A stretch of DNA of 64,000 nt from Massospora cicadina (lineage: Eukaryota; Entomophthoromycota; Entomophthoromycetes; Entomophthorales; Entomophthoraceae), in NCBI GenBank assembly GCA_022478985.1, contig JAKSZP010012193.1, positions 1-64,000 of the forward strand. Direction: 5' to 3'. Made by a program: the position numbers and the translations under genes. The stretch's first letter is position 1; every line of letters starts with the position of its first letter. Under the pieces are notes generated by a model that saw only the letters and a program-made list of their open reading frames with translations, searched no databases and was not told where the DNA came from. Positions 33,802 through 46,795 of this stretch are shown here, one piece after another.

Positions 33802-36240
33802 ATGACGAGTCCTCATCCATTCTGACACAACTTAATCAGATTCTGGGCGCGGTATGCTGAAGAAGCCCAGGAGGATCCTAACCCTGAACTAACATTATTC
33901 ACTGTTACTGAACCAGGGGATGATGAAGTTATTATTAATATGCAATTTGAGAATTGCCCTGAGCTGACGACCAACCAACAAGGACGCTCCACAAATGTGA
34001 CTCCTCAACAACTGAGAAATATTATGGAATGGCTGTTGTGTGGGTATGATCTATACAATGATGAGACTGAGGAAGATGCCCTGAGTTTATTTTATAACCA
34101 ACGCGATCAAGAAAATCAATATTCACTGTACATGTCTTATTTAGATGCAACTAATATGGGGTTAGCTCGCCGCCTCAGTACCCACAGAATTGAGGAATAT
34201 TTAGTCACTTATGTACAACCTTCAATTCATCAGCTACTGCATGTTCTGGCTCATCATAATATTGAAATCAGAGATCTATTATGGTTCGCACAAGCACAGC
34301 AGCATGATACCCACCTTCTTCTTGACTGCCTCGATCATTTGTTTTCAGAAAAACAAGGGGCGCTGGCACAGATGGATCATTGTTTTGGGAACGTCCACCA
34401 TCGATTGGACATTCTGGTACCACAGTTAAATTCAGAATTACCTCAAGTAATAAGGGAACTGCTGGATCAGCATGGCCTATCAGCAGAGTGGATTCAGGAT
34501 GTAATAATTTTGGGGACTAATACCGAGCACTTTATGATGGAGCTAGCTGAATGGGCGGAAGCTCTTGAAGCTGTGATTGCCCAGCTCAAGGAAAAAATGA
34601 CCCTGATGGAACAACAAGTGGCGGCCCAAGTTGGTTCTCTATTGACTGAAGTAAACCAACTTTGTATTGAATGGAATACTCAGTGAACGACAGATAACAT
34701 GCTTATCCTTTGGTCAACATCTCCCAAGTATCTCCAGCTTATTCGTCGAGTTACATAAATGGAAGTTGTTAGTCAGGCTGAGAGCCAACGAGTCTTCTCT
34801 CTTCCGATTGGTGAGACAAGAGAGTATACAGACATGCAAGGGTGCCTTGATACTCTTCAAAGGGCCAATGATGAATTGGTATGAGAATGATCCTACCTTG
34901 TTGACCAAATAAATGCCGCCAATCAACAAGCAGAAACTGAAAGTTGACAGCAAACCCACCTGCAGAATATAATTGAAGAAGTTCTTTTGCAAGTACAATC
35001 TGTGGAACAGCAATTGAACGAAGAAAGGGGAGTCCACCAGGAATTGCAACAACATTATGAAACGCTGTAACAGGAATTTCAGGATGGGCGGTGTAAATGT
35101 TATTTGGTTAAAGTGGAGCAGCTGATCAACAAACAGTTTGTGGAGTGTACCAAAGCTGGGGGGAATGGGGCAGTTAGTGGTGACTTGGGGGAAAAATGTT
35201 ATGGATCAGCAAACAAATATCCATCAGGTGGTATGGTGGACCCCCCGCATGACACCACTTCTCCCAATTCCTTTTTGAAGAGTTCAAGTTCATCCAGCCA
35301 GCTGTATGATAATGTACCAAGTAATGGTTCCCATAGTCACTCCAACAATTTACCTGCCCCTTGCAGCAGGAACCTAGAGCAAAGTGAATTCGTCATATCA
35401 AAAAATTGCCTCCTTTCAATCATGATGAGAACCTATATGGTTACTTTAAACATTCTAAATTCGCTGTGGAAGGGGCTACTGATTGATGAAAAGCAAAATT
35501 GTTGCTGTCCACTTTAGATGTGGAAAGCTCTGATCAAGTGACCTGCTATATTCCCAACAGCTTGATATTTTACGCACAAGTAAAAGTGATCATTATCCAG
35601 CTGTTTGGGGGCGCTATCAAGATGTCTCAATGGAAAGCCAATTTTATGATTATACAGTTTTACCAAAATAAGACTCTGTCAGAATTCGCTGAGCGGTTTT
35701 CAGTGGAAGCACACGTTCTACTTGGAGCTAATATTCTAACCACTGAGGATGTAGGTATAGCAATGTTGGCGGCTGTCAAACCATATTGGGAACTATATAA
35801 CGCTATGTCCCATGTGTTGGATGGGAAACCAGACTTATTTGAATCATGAACACTTTACATCAGCTCTCTGCCATGAACAGTGCCCTCAACTTAGCCTGAA
35901 AAATCTTTGTTGTCCCTTCTCCAACCCTTGCAGAATATAGGCTGCAGCGACTGGGTTATCAGCCTCTGGAACGTATTTGTCCCTCACATGAGTCAACAGA
36001 CCCTTTCCAGCCCAGGTACGCTTCGCCAGTTTGTCCACGACCTTGGAACCTTACTGGCAATATTCAGCCTGGTCCTTCCGCCCCAAACTATATATTCACA
36101 CTTTTTATGAACACTTGCTTCCAGTGCGGACAAAGAGGGCATTATGAAGACAATTTCCCTAGCCAACCAAAAGTGTACGAAATGCCAACTAAGATAATTG
36201 AGCAGGGAAAAGTTCAAGCGGAGTAGAGACAGGATGCTCT
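33802..36240 (+). pseudogene. Element D gag: long coiled-coil N-terminus, capsid-like core, defective knuckle
   Basis: Starts at ATG 33802 (MTSPHP, shared with element E as MASPHS), with a TGA at codon 8, then 248 open codons from 33940 to 34686. That part includes GRSTNVTPQQLRNIMEWLLC, the helical EEYLVTYVQPSIHQLLHVLA and a heptad-rich end. More coiled coil follows to about 35070 (EEVLLQVQSVEQQLNEERGV), then a Ser/Asn-rich linker (35104-35420). The capsid-like core is at 35499-35849 (SEFAERFSVEAHVLLGANIL). The zinc knuckle at about 36113-36154 reads CFQCGQRGHYEDNF, so its last Cys is lost to Phe. Several stops and frameshifts. Confidence 0.82.
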
Positions 36241-36282
36241 ATCTCTACTAAGTCCAATTCACCTGTCCCTAACAATTTCCAA

Positions 36283-37074
36283 ATGTATTTTTGGGCAGAA
36301 ATTGAACCTCAATCAGATGATCTGTTAAACCAGCAGCTTTCATTGGATACCCCTGCTTCCGCTTCTGTGAGTAAAAGCTCACCCAATTGGGCCGAGTTCC
36401 ACCAAGATGTGCAGAAGCCATATGTATGGCAGATCCTGGAACAGACTGGCATTAACAACTCGGATCCTTCGCCAAACGTCACTACTTTAGTAGGGGTTAA
36501 CATAGCCATTCTGGTGGAGAAAATCACTAGTGAGTATCCTCAAGTTGGCAAGAACATTTCTTCCTTTTTGAGTAACACAAAGCCCTTGAACGTACAAGTA
36601 ATAAACACTGATGATTCTTCTTACTCAGAATGTACTTGTTGTGACATATTCTTTCAAAACACAAAAATCCGCGCTATCATAGACATGGGAGCACATGTGA
36701 ACATAGTCTCCACTCAGTTGGTGGCTAAACTTATGTTGAAACTGGATGTGGACCATCAAGTAGTATATGGGACCATGGGAACGCACAGCACTGTGTCAGA
36801 AGGAGCATATAGCGCGTTGCCTCTATGATTTGGGTCAGTCCAGGTGTCTGCCCCAGCGGTGGTTTTGCCAAATAACCACTCTGATATGTTAATCAGCACA
36901 GCTTTTATGAGGAAATTTGGCATTGTGATAAATATGGCGGAAGAAACCCTTACCATATTTGGTCAACATATTCCAGTATATTTTTCCTCTGGTGGAATCC
37001 CAACAGATCCAGTCCACTCTGGTCAGGTCAATCTATCTTACAGTGATGGAGTAATTCCTGTTCATTATCAGTGA
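36283..37074 (+). pseudogene. Element D pol: aspartic protease
   Basis: The frame reads KIRAIIDMGAHVNIVSTQLV at about 36664-36723. The family active site is DTG or DSG; here it is DMG, so the protease would be dead. It continues past a TGA at 36826 (ALPL-stop-FGS, where element A has LPLQFGS) to VVLPNNHSDMLISTAFMRKF. It parallels element A closely. Confidence 0.8.
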
Positions 37075-37119
37075 CTGAGTCAGCAGACTAGGATCCTCCC
37101 AACCAGATATATGAGTACA

Positions 37120-38340
37120 AAGGAATCCCACTTCAAGCAACGCGCGCTTTAAGCCTACCGTCTGGACACCAGAGAATAGTAGGGACTGGGCTTGAAATTG
37201 ATGTCCCTAAGGGGCTTTAAGGAGAAATTATGGCGCCTCACCAGCGCTCACAGCTCAAACCACATGTGGCTCCAGGGTTACTGCTGCCTGGGAATGGGAA
37301 TGGGGAAGTGAAGGTGCTGCTAGAAATTATACAGAAGAAGGCAATAATGATCTGGCAGCACCAAGTGGTGGCTTACCTACACTTCGTCCTTATAGAGGAA
37401 GTTTGTTGTATTCATTATTTCAGCTCATGGGAGGGTCTTGGACTACCAGCTTGCTCCTCGTTTGGCGTACTGACTGTGGTTCCGTGGGAAGCGCTCATGG
37501 GATTATTGGCAGAACATCAAGATAAGGCTATGGCATTATTTGAAAAGTATCGGAATAATTTAAAAATGATGATCATGACCTGGGGTGCACTCAAGGGGTG
37601 GTACATTGGATAGATATAGGGGATCACCCTCCCATTAGTTCATGACCTATTAAATGTTCAAAATCAGCAGAAGAGGTTGTCTCTGACAAAGTGGATAAAA
37701 CTATCGAGCAAGGAATGCTAGAGCTGTCAAACAGTCTGTGGGCATCACCTGTGCTCATTATAAAGAAGAAGGATGGCTCGAATCAGTTGTCATTGACTAT
37801 TGTAAAATTAATAATGTAACAAAGAAAGATTCCTACCCTCTTCTGCGGATTGATGATGCATTAGACTGATTGGGTGGGGTGAACTATTTTTCCACCATGG
37901 ATCTGACCTTGGGATACTGGCAGATCAAATTGCCATTAGTGGAATGGGAGAAATGTGTGATCATCACCTCAAGAGGGCTGTTCCAGCTGACTCACATGCC
38001 TTAAGGGTTGTGTAACGCCCCAGCTACGTTTCAGCATGCCATGAATACAATTTTAGGCGATTCAAAGCTGTCCTGCGTTCTCGTTTACCTTAATGACATC
38101 AATGTGTTTTTGCGGACGTTTACAGAGCACCTGGCCCACTTGGAGCAAGTGTTTCAGCGCCTCGCTGCTGCTAATATCAAAATTAAGCCATGAAAGTGTC
38201 ATTTCTTTAAAGAGCAATTGGAATACCTCAGGTTTGTCATGAATTCAAATGGGCTTAAACCAAAACTGGCTAAAGTGGACGTGATAGGCAAGATGACTTG
38301 GCCAGGGAATAAATGGGAATTCAGGTGTTTCTGGGGATAG
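37120..38340 (+). pseudogene. Element D pol: linker and reverse transcriptase
   Basis: The linker (PHVAPGLLLPGNGNGEVKVL, 37258-37317) matches element A. Reverse transcriptase begins near 37650 (ELSNSLWASPVLIIKKKDGS). A small deletion near 37780 shifts the frame into IDYCKINNVTKKDSYPLL, YFSTMDLTLGYWQIKLP, a TAA for Gln in P-stop-GLCNAPATF, and HAMNTILGDSKLSCVLVYLN. The active site reads YLND (38086-38097): the first Asp of YLDD is Asn. Downstream LAAANIKIKP is followed by TGA, where element A has KPRKCHFF (Arg). Inactive. Confidence 0.87.
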
Positions 38341-38344
38341 TTGG

Positions 38345-39040
38345 GTACTACTAACGGTTCATTCCCAATTTCAGCTGCATCAGGGCCCCACTTTTTGAGT
38401 TATTAAAGAAAAACGCTTCTTTCAATTGGATAGAACGATGCCAGAATGCTTTCAATGTATTGTGTACCGTGTTAGCAAGTGCACCCATTTTGCAATATCC
38501 CAACTTTGATAAACAGTTCATAGTACAAGCTGACACATCTCTCGCTGCTATTGGGGCAGTATTATCCCAGAAGGATGATGACGGCGTGGAACATCCTGTC
38601 ACATTCTGTAGTCAAATTTTGAACTTTCACAAATGAAACTACACTGTAACTGAGTGGGAGTGTCTAGCAGTGATCTAGCTTACAAACAGTTTTGGGTATA
38701 TCTGCATGGGGTGAGATTCTAAATAGTAACTGATCACCATCTAGTACCAAAAAAAGTAGTAACTGATCACGCTTCCTTGCGCTGGCTACAAAATCTTCAT
38801 GAACTGGAAGTACAGCTCGCATGTTGGGCTCTGAAGCTTCGAGCATATGATTTCAAGATTTTACATCAACCAGGAGAAAAACATCAAAACGCGGATTGTC
38901 TTTCTCAATTGCTCACAGTTGCTATCACGGCGGATCTAGCTGATATAATGTATGAAAAGATGGTGGCAAAAAGATACCAAGATGAGCTGCTGCAGGTGAT
39001 AAAGGTGTTAGATGGACTCAGGGAGAATACCTTCGTATGA
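38345..39040 (+). pseudogene. Element D pol: RNase H
   Basis: FIVQADTSLAAIGAVLSQKD (about 38517-38576) is the first strand of RNase H with its Asp. VTEWECLAVI follows at about 38647. A local duplication of TAGTAACTGATCAC (about 38722 and 38755) breaks the next strand. The end is open for 87 codons (38777-39040): LRAYDFKILHQPGEKHQNAD and CLSQL, the usual RNase H end before integrase. Confidence 0.8.
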
Positions 39041-39059
39041 GGAAGAACTATACAAGAAG

Positions 39060-40135
39060 ATCAGAGACTTGACGCTGAATTTTCCCAAGACTTTGGTTAG
39101 ACCCTCAATAATTATGGATGCTTATTGGGCTGATGGACGTGGAGGATTGTGGAAGATGCTAGAGTTTTTGTGACCCTGATACTTCTGGAAAAGCATGCAT
39201 CATGACGTATTAGAAATGGTTAGTTGTTGCCATCAGTGTCAAGAGGAAAAGCCTTTCCACAAAAAAACCACCTACCAACTAGTGAAACTCTGGTTTGCAT
39301 GGCACACCGTTTCCATTGATGTAGTGGGGCCTCTGCTGACTAGTACCATTTGATCCAAGTATATAATGGTTGCCATCATTCATTTGATCTGATGGGTGGA
39401 GGCCAGGGCTATTAGCAACTTGGGAGCGGCCACTACTGCCAAGTTTATTTTGGAGTGTGTTATACAGCGGCATGGCTTCCCACAGTTCATTCTGATGGAC
39501 AAAGGAACCAACTTCACTTTACATATCCTGCTAAAGTTAAACGAGTTGATGGCAATTTGCAGGGTTTTGACAACCCCCTATCGTCCAGAATCAAATGGGA
39601 TGGTGGAGCATGTCAATGGAACCCTAGTGAACATACTAGCAAATTGATAACGGATTGGCCCTCAGAATGGAGTGCCCTTCTACCTACTGCTGTGTTCACT
39701 TATAATATCAGATATCATTTGGCCACTGGAAGAGTCCATTTCAACTGCTGTATGGTCAACATCTGGCTCTGCCTGCCTTGCTATATTCGTGTGTAAAGTA
39801 TACTGGTGGTGTAAATCCTCAGAGATATCTGAAGCAACTCACAAATACATTGATCAAGTTGCAAACAGAAGCCTACTCCACCAGTTTGGCTAAAAAGATT
39901 CATGACCAGGCAGCTGACCAGAAGTGCCAGAGCGGACTTCCGTTGTTCACTGTGGGGAACTATGTTTTATTCCATGACCAGCATGGATTCAGACAAAAAA
40001 ATAAGCTCTCTGACATTTGGGTCAACCCATTAGAGATTATTGAGAAGACTGGCATGAATGTATACGCAATTAAGGAACCCACTGTGGGTCAGATTATCAA
40101 CTGAGTCCATGCGAAGTTCCTTTGAGCATATAAAC
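39060..40135 (+). pseudogene. Element D pol: integrase
   Basis: The zinc region is partly seen (HHDVLEMVSCCHQCQEEKPF). The core reads VSIDVVGPLLTSTI (about 39310), then HLI-stop-WVEARAI with a TGA where the family has Arg. The frame at 39396-39647 has HGFPQFILMDKGTNF (Asp) and YRPESNGMVEHVNGTLVNIL (Glu). The C-terminal part at 39778-40104 includes LPLFTVGNYVLFHDQHGFRQ and DIWVNPLEIIEKTGMNVYAI. All three catalytic positions that can be seen are kept, but there are frame breaks. Confidence 0.85.
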
Positions 40136-40157
40136 AGTAAGAGCCTATCATCCAGTC

Positions 40158-40170
40158 AAAAGGGGGGTAA
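40158..40170 (+). other. Polypurine tract of element D
   Basis: AAAAGGGGGGTAA directly precedes the TG of the 3' LTR. Confidence 0.8.
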
Positions 40171-40650
40171 TGTTGGGAAGTTGATATGACTGGATGATAT
40201 GTTACCCATATCAGTGGATTGGAGGGGGATCAAGATGATTCTCAAGATTTACAAAAAAGGGATACACAAATCATAATCAAGCAAAATGAGGACATTTGGC
40301 GAATTGAGAGGATTTATGCTGAGATTTGATACAAATGAGAGTAATTCGAAAAGGGAAGAAGAATAGAAGATTACCAAGCTAAGGATGCATCAATCTGGGG
40401 AACTGAGGTATAAAGAGTCTCATGGAAGATTAGAGATGGAGTCTTTTTAGGAGGAAAAGGGAACGCAGAAAAGTCTGCAATTTAAATTAAAGAAATAAAG
40501 GTAGAAATAAGGGGCAATAGCTCCGTATATATTTTATCAAAGTTATTAATAAGTTGGCATTCCTCATATCATCTGATTTGGTTGCTCAGTGGCTCATACC
40601 TTGTGAAAAACTAACTTGGAAGAATCAAGCTCAGACGCCAAGAATTAACA
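40171..40650 (+). repeat. 3' LTR of element D (480 bp)
   Basis: Starts TGTTGGGAAGTTGA, ends AGAATTAACA, and aligns along its length with 33270-33735. The five bases after it (GGCGG) do not match the five before the 5' LTR (AAAGG), so no clean target duplication is visible. LINE copy 2 resumes at once on the right. Confidence 0.93.
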
Positions 40651-42281
40651 GGCGGTTAGTCATTAATTTAGTTAATAACTTAATATTGGTATTAGTGAGA
40701 GAAATAGGGCGCCAGTTTGCCTAGTCTAGCTTATCCCTTTCTTAAACAACATTACAGTGCAGGCCTCTTGGTCCCCAGGGAAGGAGGCGTGTCTCCGAGA
40801 GATATTTTTTCATTGATGCCAGAATTAGGGGGATAAATAATTTTAAACTATTTTTTGTAGAACTCATAGTGAATCCCATATGGACCTGGGCTTTTCCTGT
40901 GCGGTGCACTGCAAACAGTGTACCAGAGTTTGTCACAGGTTATTAAATTCATGAGTTTTGGATATTGGGAATTGGTGTTGTGTGCACCATCAAGAAAATC
41001 ATCAATTTCAATATGATCAACTGGGTTGGCCCTGTATAACTTGGTGTAATAGTTTCAAACTTCAGCAGATACTTTGGCTGGCACTTCTACAATGGAATTG
41101 TCCAGGTGCCTCACCAGTGTGCAGGCCGAGTTTTGGCATGGGGTGGAAAATTGGCAAAAAAGGTAGGAGGAGCACTTTTTGCCTGTGGTGATATTCTTTG
41201 CCTTGAACTGGACACAAACTCGGTGTTTGTGTTGTCTTATTAGCACATTAAGATTTACAGATACTTCAGCCCATTTATGACCCCAAGCAGGGCTGTATCC
41301 TGCCAGGGGGATTATTTTCCAGGTGTTCCACCTCCACTAGTGTGCATTTAATGACTGCCAAGGAAGTCTGAGAGTTCTGCAACGAGATGTGGCACACTTG
41401 GGAGATTGCGGATGCTTTGAATGTTAACTAGGTCAACTGAGGACCAGCACAGAAAGGAGTTGCAAACTTATGTGTCAAAATGACATTGTCCATTTAACTT
41501 GAAAATGCTGGTGATGTGAAATTGGCAGAGAGAAGTTTACTCCATTTAGTCACCTGTGTCACTGGGCTTGACAGAGTAAATGACACCAAGTTCATCCTGT
41601 GGCCATAGAAATCTTCTTTCGTCATATTGAAATGCAAGATCTGGGGGTAAAATATCGGTGGGGCAAGAATGAAGTCTATGCAGGACATAGACATCAGCTG
41701 CGCGTTGTGCACATGGGGAAATGACGCGTTGGGTAGCAATGGCGCTTGCTTAGGGAGTGTATCAAAAAGGCCCAAGGTGGCTTTCATAACTTAAAGTTTG
41801 ATGTGCCCCTGTATTGGGGAAGGAGTGGAAGGCCAGCGGTCAGTGGTTGGGTTGTCCCAACAGTTTAGGTCACCAACTACAAAGGAATTGGTGGGGAAGG
41901 GAAGAAGAAGTCATGGATGAGAGGAATTCCTGGTGAACCTGCACACAGATTGGGGCCTAGATATTAACTATTGTATGTACTTTGGCGTCCCATGAAAAGG
42001 ACACAGCCAGCACACGTCCATCAAGAAAAGTCAATTTTCAAATAAATTTGAAATTGCAATTTACCCATATAAGCACCCAACAATGCGACAACCAAAAGGA
42101 TTGGGTGGGGAGAGCATGGGCGAACATGTGTCCTCAGTACCTTGCAGACAGTGGGTTTTCTGAATTGCAGGATGACCACAGGTAAATTATCTCTAAGGAA
42201 ACTCAGTTTTTTAGCTTGGGATGGAGAGACCTTGAGTCTGGTGATGTTCAGCATCCCTATTGTGAAGGATACTATCATCAC
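40651..42281 (-). pseudogene. LINE copy 2, 5' half of ORF2 (endonuclease and start of RT)
   Basis: Minus strand. The endonuclease begins near 42257 (GMLNITRLKVSPSQAKKLSF, compare GMLNIARLKASPSWARKLSF of LINE 1). It continues with GRVLAVSFSWDAKVHTIVNI (about 42000) and MKATLGLFDTLPKQAPLLPN (41787). The family SDH motif reads YGH (about 41610), so the Asp is lost. The start of RT reads SAPHRKSPGPYGIHYE (about 40900) and NWRPISLTNTN (about 40700). It stops at 40651 where element D is inserted; the rest of the gene is at 33269 and below. Confidence 0.85.
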
Positions 42282-44600
42282 TCCTTAGGAGTGAGAAAGT
42301 GTCCCTCAGTCCCTGCCTCTCCATGCTGCTAAACAAGCTCAGTATCTGCTTTTTGGAAGAGAGTGTTTGAGGAGGGAGTATCACCAGGCGTATAAATACC
42401 ATATATGAGGGCGGATTTAGCTGCAGTTTTGGTTTTTATTTAATTTTTGATCTTTGCAATTTTTGTTTTACCAGGGATTTATGGTGCAATGTTGATATTA
42501 TCAAACAATTCTTCCTCAAAAATTCTCCTAATTTCTTGGTTAGCAATTTGCTTGCATTCAGCGTTCAGGAATCCTACAGGTGTGTACCAAGCACATTTTA
42601 CAGGTATGATGGCTGGTTTCCTCAATATGAAAGGTTAGAAATTTGGGATTCCACTGGAGTAGAAAATTCAGCCTGGTCAGTTTGAATCTGGTCAAGGGGG
42701 ATGGCGGAGGCCTCCATGGCCGCTTCCTTATCTGCGCTCAGTGTTGCTGTTTAGCTTTTTTGCGGTCTTTTGAGGACACAGGTTTTACTTGAATCTAACA
42801 CCCCTGGTCGCCCTATGGGAAGGTGACATTAGAGTCAGATGTGGGCTCACGGTGGCCAGCTCCCATTGATTCCAAGAATGCATTTCTAAGAATAATTCCC
42901 TCTATGGGGGGCAAGTGTGCAACTTGTGGCAAAATGCACAACAATGAGTGCAGATGGGCGGTGCGCTGTCAGCTGTAACATGGAATGGTTAAGTTTGTTG
43001 CCCCTTAATAGTGAGAGTAGCAGTGTGTGTAATCTGAGTCAAACCTTCAGCTACACCTGAGAATGGGGTGAAAATTACAATAACCTTACCTGTGCTAAGT
43101 TCTGACATAAACAAGAATTTTTGCATTTCAAAGGAGCAAATTTCCCCATAGCTTTGAAGTCCTTCTTGGAGATGACTCTCAAGGACTTCACGTTTAATGG
43201 TTGGGGGAAGAAAATCAAAAGTGACAAAGACTTGGTTTAATTTCGTCCATCGCATTCACTTAGTTTTGACCACCCATTGACCATCTGGGAGTTTGACTAC
43301 CACGTGCACCTGTGCAGCAGCTTCCACTGCTTGCTGTCATGTTTACATGACTTAATAAAAGGCACCAGCCCCAAGGAAAAGGCTGGGCGGCAGGAGGTTA
43401 AAAGGTTAAACTTCAGGTCCTTTTTTGACCTCAAGCGCACCTTGACCAACTCTGGGTACAAGTCAAATATGCCCATGTTGGTACAAGTGAGGTGCAAAAC
43501 GCCCAGCCCCTTGTTTTGGCTCAGGCGTTAAATTGGATGAACTATCTGATGAATGATGATGGTATGATCCGGTTAATTAGGGAATGGGGGTTTGAAACCC
43601 ATTCCATTTATGAAATTACATGCTCAGGTTAGATATAACTTTAATTGATCACTCAAGTGTGGTTGGTTTCAAAGTATACTACATTTTCCAATGGAAGCGT
43701 GCGACTATTGGTGCACCAAGGCTTGGTATCACTTCTGCTGACCCAGAATTTTCCTGAGGTTGTCCAAGTATGTTCTCTTAAGACCAACGTTTCTCGTTGG
43801 TTGTCTTCCCAATAAGCCCCTTTGTCATTCACATTTTTTTATATGTTGACTTGGGCGCACCTGTGTGCAGATCTCTAAAAAGTCTTGTGACGTTTTAGCC
43901 GGTCTTTTTTATTTAAAATCATTGCAGCCTCAGGTACACCGCTGGTCCTACTGGGTTCCCTCCAAACCTGGTCACCAGTGCACTCTACCCATGTACTTAA
44001 CTCAGTTAGTAACAACCCTTTGGGCCACTTTCAAGTTATGAAGCTTGTTCAAATTCTTATTACTTTCACAGCACTCAACACCATCGCCCTATGTCTTCTT
44101 AGCTCCAGCTCCCTCTGCTGGACTATTTTTATCATTATAACAATGACTATGGGTTCCCTTGCGTTGGTACCGCGCACCAAGCACCACCACGCTGGGTTTT
44201 GGAAATTTATAGATACTCTCTTGACACTTGCGCTGTCTCAAACATGAGGTCCAACCATACGCAGGTCATCAGGTGCAGTGCTACATTCACAACTTCCAGG
44301 AATTGGGTGTATACATTACCGCAGAATTTCTCCCAAAGAGCTTTTAACTTTATATCCAGGAAGTTTTGAGCCCCAAATTCCACTGACAATGTTGGCTGGG
44401 AGTGCGGAGTTTTGACGTACTAGTTGCACTTTGCTTGCCATCCCTAATGCTGAAAAAATACTCACCGCTGTTTTTTTCATTTTTGTCAGAGCCACCGGTG
44501 TCTCTGGGGCGTTTTCTAACTTTGGGCGGTGCAAATACTGACCCTGTGCCTTTCACCACGCTTGCTAACCCTTATCTGGTGTTAAGGTTTTACTCATTTC
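42211..44600 (-). pseudogene. LINE copy 2, ORF1
   Basis: Nucleic-acid-binding first ORF of a Tad1-like LINE. Pieces on the minus strand: SVFAPPKVRKRPRDTGGSDK (about 44540), KALWEKFCGNVYTQFLEVVN (about 44340), LNQVFVTFDFLPPTIKREVL (about 43240, an RRM-like fold start) and ILHNRDAEHHQTQGLSIPS at the end (about 42265-42211). Each has a close counterpart in LINE 1 ORF1 (57377-58863). Frames change repeatedly. Confidence 0.78.
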
Positions 44601-44619
44601 CCCGTTCAGATCATTAAAC

Positions 44620-46375
44620 TTTAACTTCCTTGAATCAAATCAGTTGCAATTAGTGATTTTAATGGGAAGGAAAAGTTAAGAAAGACCATATATAGAAACC
44701 GATCTAAATGTGAATGAAAAGAATTTTACAGCCTCAGATGATGACAATTGACCCCATTTTGTAGTCAGCGGCATGGAAACTGTTTTAAATAAAGAAGGTC
44801 TTTATATAATGACAGCTGATATAACCTAATGACCAATAGTGACACTAACAACAAAAATCAAGTACCTATTATACCCTTAAAGGTCTACAGCAATTTGATA
44901 GCTACCAATAATGGTTAGACTCCATTGTTACCACCAATGATCAAAATCTAGTGCTCTAATAAAACAAAGTTTTCTCATTCGTGTATTGTTGTCTAAATTT
45001 TTATCCTATATCAATAATAAAGCAATTTCAAAAGAAGACACCATGAAACTCAAAGAGCCGTAGGAGCCTTATGAGTCATTTGAAGCATCAGAACAATAAA
45101 AAGTTCCAAAATATATACCCACAGCACCATAACATATTTTGGATTTATATCAAGAAGGTCTAATAAAATAAGGCTTTAGTTTTTACTGAAATTAAATCTG
45201 TGAAAAATTAATTTAACCTGATTAAATGTAACTTTTAAACTATTTAATCTCTTTACAAGGATATTTATCTACACTAAAATTTTTCCTTTTGACTATATAC
45301 TAACTCCTAGTGATTTCAATAGAAAGACTTAATATTCTTACAGAATCTACTTTTTTGTTGTTTGCCTTACTTTGGTGTTAAAACGCCAAAGCCATAAAGC
45401 ACAGTTAAGCCTAAGCTTTTAGTAATGATTAGAGTCCCATTAACTTTAAGTTAAGTCAACAGCATAATTTTTCATGGCTTTAACAAGGTAGGACCTAAAT
45501 GGACCATGAGTAAAAAGTCATATTGCAATGAAGATTAGACGCAAAATGGCTTAATGACGCACCCAGTGAACAAAATATATAAATCGCCAGCACCACACCT
45601 TTTAATAAGCACCATGAAAACGACAGGGGCACTTCAGCAATAAGTGGTGCTCCTTGCAAGGGGCGCCACTAAGAGGGTGTACGTATTTTATGAAGACATT
45701 AAATGAAATGTGAAGAAAGATAAAATTAAGAAGATAGAGATATGGAGAAAGACTTTGAAGATTTATTGTAACAAGAAGGTGATATGAAAAAAATGGCAAG
45801 GTTTAGATTAGTCTGCAACAGCGCAAATGATAAAGATGATCATAAATCATTTTAAGTATAAATTATTTTTTATAATAAGATATCATGACAACATTTTAAG
45901 ATTGAACATAGGAATCAACAAATTTTATACTAATATGACTAGTTGGATTACTTGAAGCATGATATTGATAACACGCAATTTAGCTTTAATTGACCCAAAA
46001 ATATTAAGTAGTCTAGAAGATTCTACATTAAAATCAACATTATAGTTTAGGTTGCTCAATATGAAAGCCAGATTAAACTGAGGACGATCCATGTGTAGAT
46101 CATAATTTAAGTTAAATTCACTCCTGGAAATGGTTTATAACTGAATTCTTATAGATCTATGAGTATTAAATTGAAGTACCAATGCAAAAGCAGAAGGATT
46201 ACCAACTAAAAGGATTTATTCACAGAGAGAAGCACAATAAGTGCTTAAGTAATTTTTTAAATCAGCAAAACATGAAAAATTTAAAAATATCTTAATCTGA
46301 GCTTGGGAGTGTAAAGACATTAAAACATTATTTAATAGTTTCTCAACTTTTGAAAGGGGAGAACTGAGTCTGTAG
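44620..46375. other. AT-rich region, no gene seen
   Basis: Open frames are short and compositionally ordinary. The one clear structure is a 28-base hairpin at 45643-45670, listed separately. Confidence 0.6.
45643..45670. other. Isolated near-perfect hairpin
   Basis: AGTGGTGCTCCTT pairs with AAGGGGCGCCACT over 13 positions (two G-T pairs) around a two-base centre. It is GC-rich in AT-rich DNA. The first arm contains the word TGGTGCTC, which also begins the primer-binding sites of the gypsy elements. That may be coincidence. Confidence 0.6.
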
Positions 46376-46379
46376 TAGA

Positions 46380-46795
46380 TTGTAACAAATGGAACGTCCA
46401 TTACATCAATTTATAGCTTTAAAGGGCTTAGTGAAGCTAATAAAGCAACAAATCAGTTGGAATGACAAATCTTTAATTATATAAAATAGTTTTGCAAAAA
46501 ATGAAACAAAAACACTAAGAATTTAAAGATGAGGTTCTCTTAAATTAGGAGAATATTCTAAACCAAGTGTTGGGTAATTCTAATGCACCTTAGGGGACAA
46601 CACTCCAGAGGTTCAGCAATAAATTTTGTATTGCGCCATCATATTGTACCTTTTTTGATCTGATAAGTTATCAATGTGCAACTGAAAGGTTTAGAATTAT
46701 GCACAGGTTATTTTCACCAAGTTCTAAGATTTGAGTGAATTGATGGGCCACATTAAGAACTAAATGCCACAATTGACATTGGTTTGATTGTGAAA
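46380..46795. repeat. Direct repeat, copy 1 (about 0.41 kb)
   Basis: Aligns with 47165-47570: shared words include GGAACGTCCA (46391), CAGTTGGAATG (46453), AGTGTTGG (46566), and GACATTGGTTTGATTGTG near the end (46774). Divergence is high. The two copies flank about 370 bases that are richer in G and C. Confidence 0.6.
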
